A stretch of DNA of 8,633 nt from Candidatus Rifleibacteriota bacterium (lineage in GTDB: Bacteria; Riflebacteria; Ozemobacteria; Ozemobacterales; Ozemobacteraceae), in assembly GCA_017526725.1 (NCBI GenBank), contig JAFXRA010000027.1:1-8633 (forward strand), written 5' to 3'. Made by a program: the position numbers and the translations under genes. The notes beneath the pieces are model-generated. The model was not told the origin of the DNA and searched no databases. It saw only the letters and a list, made by a program, of their open reading frames with translations. Positions 6,026 through 8,633 of the stretch are shown one piece after another; within the stretch, counting starts at the first letter, position 1; the number at the start of each line of letters is the position of its first letter.

Positions 6026-8108
6026 TTATTATCCACTGGTTTGCTAATTCGCTCATGGTAAGAATACACTGGCGATAATTCTGATAAGCTTTATCGTCTA
6101 AAAATTCATCAACGTTGGCTTCAAATTCGTCAGAATAAATTAATTGTCTGTTATTCTGGCTAAGATTCGAAGAAAAGCTTATAGATGGAGATTTGTGCTT
6201 ATACTGTTTATCCCATTTAACCCAGTTGAAGCCTTCAGGCAGTTCAAATATAATGGTTTTTAATGTGTGTTCTGTTGCCCAGTATTTCATTGGATACTTT
6301 CGTTTTGCTAGACTTGCTGAGCCAGAACTATAGTTAACCCAGAAGTTTGTAAATGTCATAATGTTTTCAGAAGCTTTCTGAGCAGCATTAGGTATTTTAT
6401 AGGAAATATTGTAAACAGCAGGAGCACTTAAATCAGCCATATCGGTAAAACCGTAAGATATTAGCTCTGCATTTGGATGTACGCTTTTTACACGCTTTTC
6501 TGCATAATTGCTCTTTTCTTTTTCTTTTATTGATTTCAATTCTCTGATGGATTCTTCGTAAGGTCCTTTGTAAAGAGTACTTTCTGTTACATCCATAGAA
6601 CCGTCATTTTGAATTTTCACAAAGATTGTTTTGGAATAAGTGTTCCAATCAAGAGTTTGAAGAGGCAGAACTTCATTGAAGAATTCTTTCTTTTCTTCAT
6701 CCAGGAAAGTTGCATTTGAGCCCTGTATAGAAGTTGAAATAACTGAAAACGGAGTATAGATTGACCCACCGTCAGTATAGTAACTCATGTTATCAATTAT
6801 TACTTTTAAAATCGGGGTAGTAGCAAAGTTAAGATTGGGGTAATCTTTAAATGTGAGTTTTTCCCTTTTACCTTCTGTAAAGCCAATATAGGATCTGATT
6901 CCAATTCTATCCAGCATCTTATGCATTAACCCAAGAAAGGCTTGTTCGTTAGCATATTTTTTTGTAATAGTAGTATTTGCAGATACTGGTTTGAAACTGC
7001 CCATATCATCTGGGCCCATTCCTATAATAGCAATTTCTTTATTTAAGAAGTTATAGATTTTGCAGACTTTTTCATAGTCTGTATCTGAATCTGAAATTTC
7101 TGCCTTAGCAAAATATTCGTCTAAAAGTTTTGAATCTGGTTCTGCGTCTTTATAAGCTAATGCGAGTAATTCAGCAGTTTTGTTTTTATCATATTCGTTA
7201 TAAATAACTACTCTTGGGAATATGCGGTTGGCTGGAAGCATATTCTGTTCCCTGACATAGCCCTTAGGGTCTACGAATTCCCAGTTCCATACAGTTTTGT
7301 CTTTTGTGGATTTATCTGTAAATTTTGGAGTATTGTTTTCCCACTGAAGCTGAAGTTTATTGTATTTTAGATTAGATGGAAAACTGAAAGTATATTCTTC
7401 ATGCAAAACAGGTTCTCTTTCGCCGAAAGTATTTCGAAAAGATTTAGGATTAAGAGGACCTACGTTTTTAATTCTTTTAATTACTGAATAATCTATAACG
7501 CTGCCTAAATCAACATTTTTCATGGCCATCTTAAGCTTTTTAAGCTTTGCGTATTCGGGTGTTGTGTTATTTAAGGATTCATCAGAAAGTGCATCATCTG
7601 TCAAGTGATATACTTTCCCTGAAGGGGTGTATGTATGAGCAAACTCTATCTGACATTCTGTGTTGTCTGTGTTGTAGTAAAAAGACTGGTTTGCGCAGTC
7701 AAGACCAGGTTCTTTAAAAATCTGGACAATTTCGCGGCTTCTTAGAACCATTTCTGTTTCAGAAATAATTTCATAGCTCAAGTGTCTATAGAGGGTGATA
7801 TAGTCAGAATCAGCAAAATCATTAGGATTTGGAAGATTCTTTAGAACATTTAAAGCTATAGGTTCTGTTATGCTGGCAATAGAAGATATTTCGTCTCCTG
7901 TTCTAATTTTAGAAATCAAAATATGCGCCACATCGCTTGTATCGAAAGTTTTTGCTGTTTTCTCATTTAGTTCCTGAAAACTAATATTGTTACCTTCTAT
8001 TTCAACAAGATTACCAACATGTTCTTCTCCTTTGTTTAAAATGAGCACATCAGCACTTAGAGTATTTACAGCCAATATAAAAGATAGAATTAATAAAAAT
8101 TTTTTCAT
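6015..8108 (-). CDS. Exported DUF3857/transglutaminase-like protein, probably catalytically inactive
   Basis: A 697-aa envelope protein. MKKFLLILSFILAVNTLSA is a clear signal peptide, cut around residue 19. The mature N-terminus (~20-70: DVLILNKGEEHVGNLVEIEG...FDTSDVAHILISK) looks like a small all-beta module of the kind 'V.L.nGd...G.v......I.F......i...dV..I'. Residues ~100-300 fit DUF3857: alternating beta strands, TYTPSGKVYHL (~159-169) and YSVIKRI (~207-213). Residues ~340-460 have the transglutaminase-core layout, but where active members have C-K-D-K-A this protein has ANEQA (386-390), followed by the usual helix FLGLMHKMLDRIGIRSYIG. The following strand lacks the FNH histidine, while an Asp survives in YTDGG (~444-448). 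The remaining Cys residues (138, 151, 349, 681) are not at that site. The C-terminal ~200 residues are another beta-rich domain ending YQNYRQCILTMSELANQWIIIEK. The ribosome site is excellent, and the ATGA overlap with the preceding gene implies coupling. It is probably a periplasmic or cell-surface binding protein; the exact role is unknown. Confidence 0.85.
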   Translation of the reverse strand: MKKFLLILSFILAVNTLSADVLILNKGEEHVGNLVEIEGNNISFQELNEKTAKTFDTSDVAHILISKIRTGDEISSIASITEPIALNVLKNLPNPNDFADSDYITLYRHLSYEIISETEMVLRSREIVQIFKEPGLDCANQSFYYNTDNTECQIEFAHTYTPSGKVYHLTDDALSDESLNNTTPEYAKLKKLKMAMKNVDLGSVIDYSVIKRIKNVGPLNPKSFRNTFGEREPVLHEEYTFSFPSNLKYNKLQLQWENNTPKFTDKSTKDKTVWNWEFVDPKGYVREQNMLPANRIFPRVVIYNEYDKNKTAELLALAYKDAEPDSKLLDEYFAKAEISDSDTDYEKVCKIYNFLNKEIAIIGMGPDDMGSFKPVSANTTITKKYANEQAFLGLMHKMLDRIGIRSYIGFTEGKREKLTFKDYPNLNFATTPILKVIIDNMSYYTDGGSIYTPFSVISTSIQGSNATFLDEEKKEFFNEVLPLQTLDWNTYSKTIFVKIQNDGSMDVTESTLYKGPYEESIRELKSIKEKEKSNYAEKRVKSVHPNAELISYGFTDMADLSAPAVYNISYKIPNAAQKASENIMTFTNFWVNYSSGSASLAKRKYPMKYWATEHTLKTIIFELPEGFNWVKWDKQYKHKSPSISFSSNLSQNNRQLIYSDEFEANVDEFLDDKAYQNYRQCILTMSELANQWIIIEK
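6032..6036 (-). promoter_or_regulatory. Weak ribosome binding site deciding the TTG start
   Basis: On the minus strand GTGGA lies 6 nt before the TTG at 6025, inside the last codons of the upstream gene. The match to Shine-Dalgarno is partial, but it supports the TTG over codons further in, which would cut into the first membrane helix. Confidence 0.4.
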
Positions 8109-8633
8109 TTTTTTGCTCCTTCTACGTTTTCTAGATTAGCTGTATCTGAACTATTGGTATCTGTATTCGGAATAGCTGTATCTGTCTCTTTTATTTCAAT
8201 TTCAGAAACAGAATTTTTATCGGTTTTATTTGTTTTTGATATCTGTTTTTGTTCAAGGAAGATTTTTTGTTTTGAAGAATAGGCTATTTTTTCTAAATCT
8301 GATTTGTAGGATTCATAGTCTTCTACTGGTATATATCTTCGTGGAAAAGCCAATTTACGAGTAATATCTATTTCATCGCCCTGTTGGTCATAGATTATTT
8401 CGAATTCAACATAAGGACTTTGAATTCTAAGAGCAGGCGGCAGATATTTTACAGAATATCCTTCTGGTATCTTTATTGCTAGCTGATCTGTTTCTTGACG
8501 TGAGGTGGTGTATTGTATTGCATAATTTCTCTTTTGTAGACTTACTTCAGGGAAACGCAGTTCAAAATAAGGAATAGAGAAAATCATATATTTGCCGGAT
8601 TTTGGAGCAAATCTATTCAGGGTATAAGCAGTG
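8105..8633 (-). CDS. C-terminal part of a DUF3857-type envelope protein (5' end missing)
   Basis: The frame is open to the right edge of the window (15 further residues before the ATG at 8587, including TAYTLNRFAPKSGKY), so this ATG is internal and the gene starts outside. About 175 residues are visible. The layout (hydrophobic strand IPYFELRFPEV, then IKIPEGYSVKYLPP, FEIIYDQQGDEIDITRKLAFPRRYIPVEDYESYKSDLEKIAYSSKQKIFLEQ) matches the beta-rich C-terminal domain and final helix of DUF3857/transglutaminase proteins. It parallels the end of its downstream neighbour (YESYKSDLEKIA... beside YQNYRQCILTMSELA...), so the two look like tandem paralogues. An extra ~45-residue polar tail (~131-175), rich in Thr, Asp, Asn, Ser, Lys and Glu, follows and seems disordered. 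The TGA overlaps the next ATG by 4 bp (ATGA). Whether the missing transglutaminase domain is intact cannot be seen. The family call rests on the C-terminal pattern and the neighbour. Confidence 0.75.
   Translation of the reverse strand, partial: TAYTLNRFAPKSGKYMIFSIPYFELRFPEVSLQKRNYAIQYTTSRQETDQLAIKIPEGYSVKYLPPALRIQSPYVEFEIIYDQQGDEIDITRKLAFPRRYIPVEDYESYKSDLEKIAYSSKQKIFLEQKQISKTNKTDKNSVSEIEIKETDTAIPNTDTNSSDTANLENVEGAKK
8116..8123 (-). promoter_or_regulatory. Strong ribosome binding site for the DUF3857 gene
   Basis: The minus strand carries AGAAGGAG ending 7 nt before the ATG at 8108, within the final codons of the preceding gene. It is the best Shine-Dalgarno sequence in the window and fixes the start of the signal peptide. 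Confidence 0.8.

Noticed and set aside
6029..6037. DnaA-box-like TTATCCACT near the mnmG-rsmG region
   Set aside because: A single site with one mismatch, lying inside coding sequence; no cluster, no AT-rich unwinding region and no dnaA or par genes, so no origin is supported.

Overview
The window looks like chromosomal DNA from an AT-rich bacterium. A signal-peptide protein and an O-antigen-ligase-type polytopic membrane protein suggest a Gram-negative-type envelope. MnmG and RsmG are clearly bacterial. Atypical stretches in MnmG, and neighbours that resemble no well-known operon, suggest a poorly sampled lineage. I cannot name the phylum from the sequence alone.

Left half (1-4239, + strand): four closely spaced, co-directional genes. 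(1) The 3' part of a gene for a Pro/Ala/Ser-rich protein built from 19-residue (57-bp) tandem repeats, ending in a short HEAT-like helical domain. (2) mnmG (gidA). (3) rsmG (gidB), which overlaps mnmG by 17 bp. (4) An unrecognised inner-membrane protein with about three membrane segments and a long charged coiled-coil tail. mnmG and rsmG form the classical gidAB pair: one modifies the tRNA wobble uridine, the other methylates 16S rRNA. The usual parA-parB neighbours do not follow them.

Right half (4256-8633, - strand): three overlapping genes read right to left. (1) The C-terminal part of a DUF3857-type envelope protein, cut by the window edge. (2) A full-length, signal-peptide-bearing DUF3857/transglutaminase-like protein that seems to lack the catalytic Cys and His. 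(3) An O-antigen ligase/polymerase-type (Wzy_C) membrane protein with C-terminal TPR repeats and a TTG start. The 4-bp and 11-bp overlaps point to one translationally coupled transcript, probably concerned with an envelope or exported polysaccharide.

The two halves converge on a gap of only 16 bp (4240-4255) with no convincing terminator. No stretch over 300 bases lacks a gene. I saw no tRNA, rRNA, riboswitch, CRISPR array, insertion sequence, attachment site or credible promoter; the promoters of both transcripts presumably lie outside the window. The points most worth a second look are the apparently dead transglutaminase domain in its operon, the near-identical 57-bp repeats, and the altered conserved block in MnmG.
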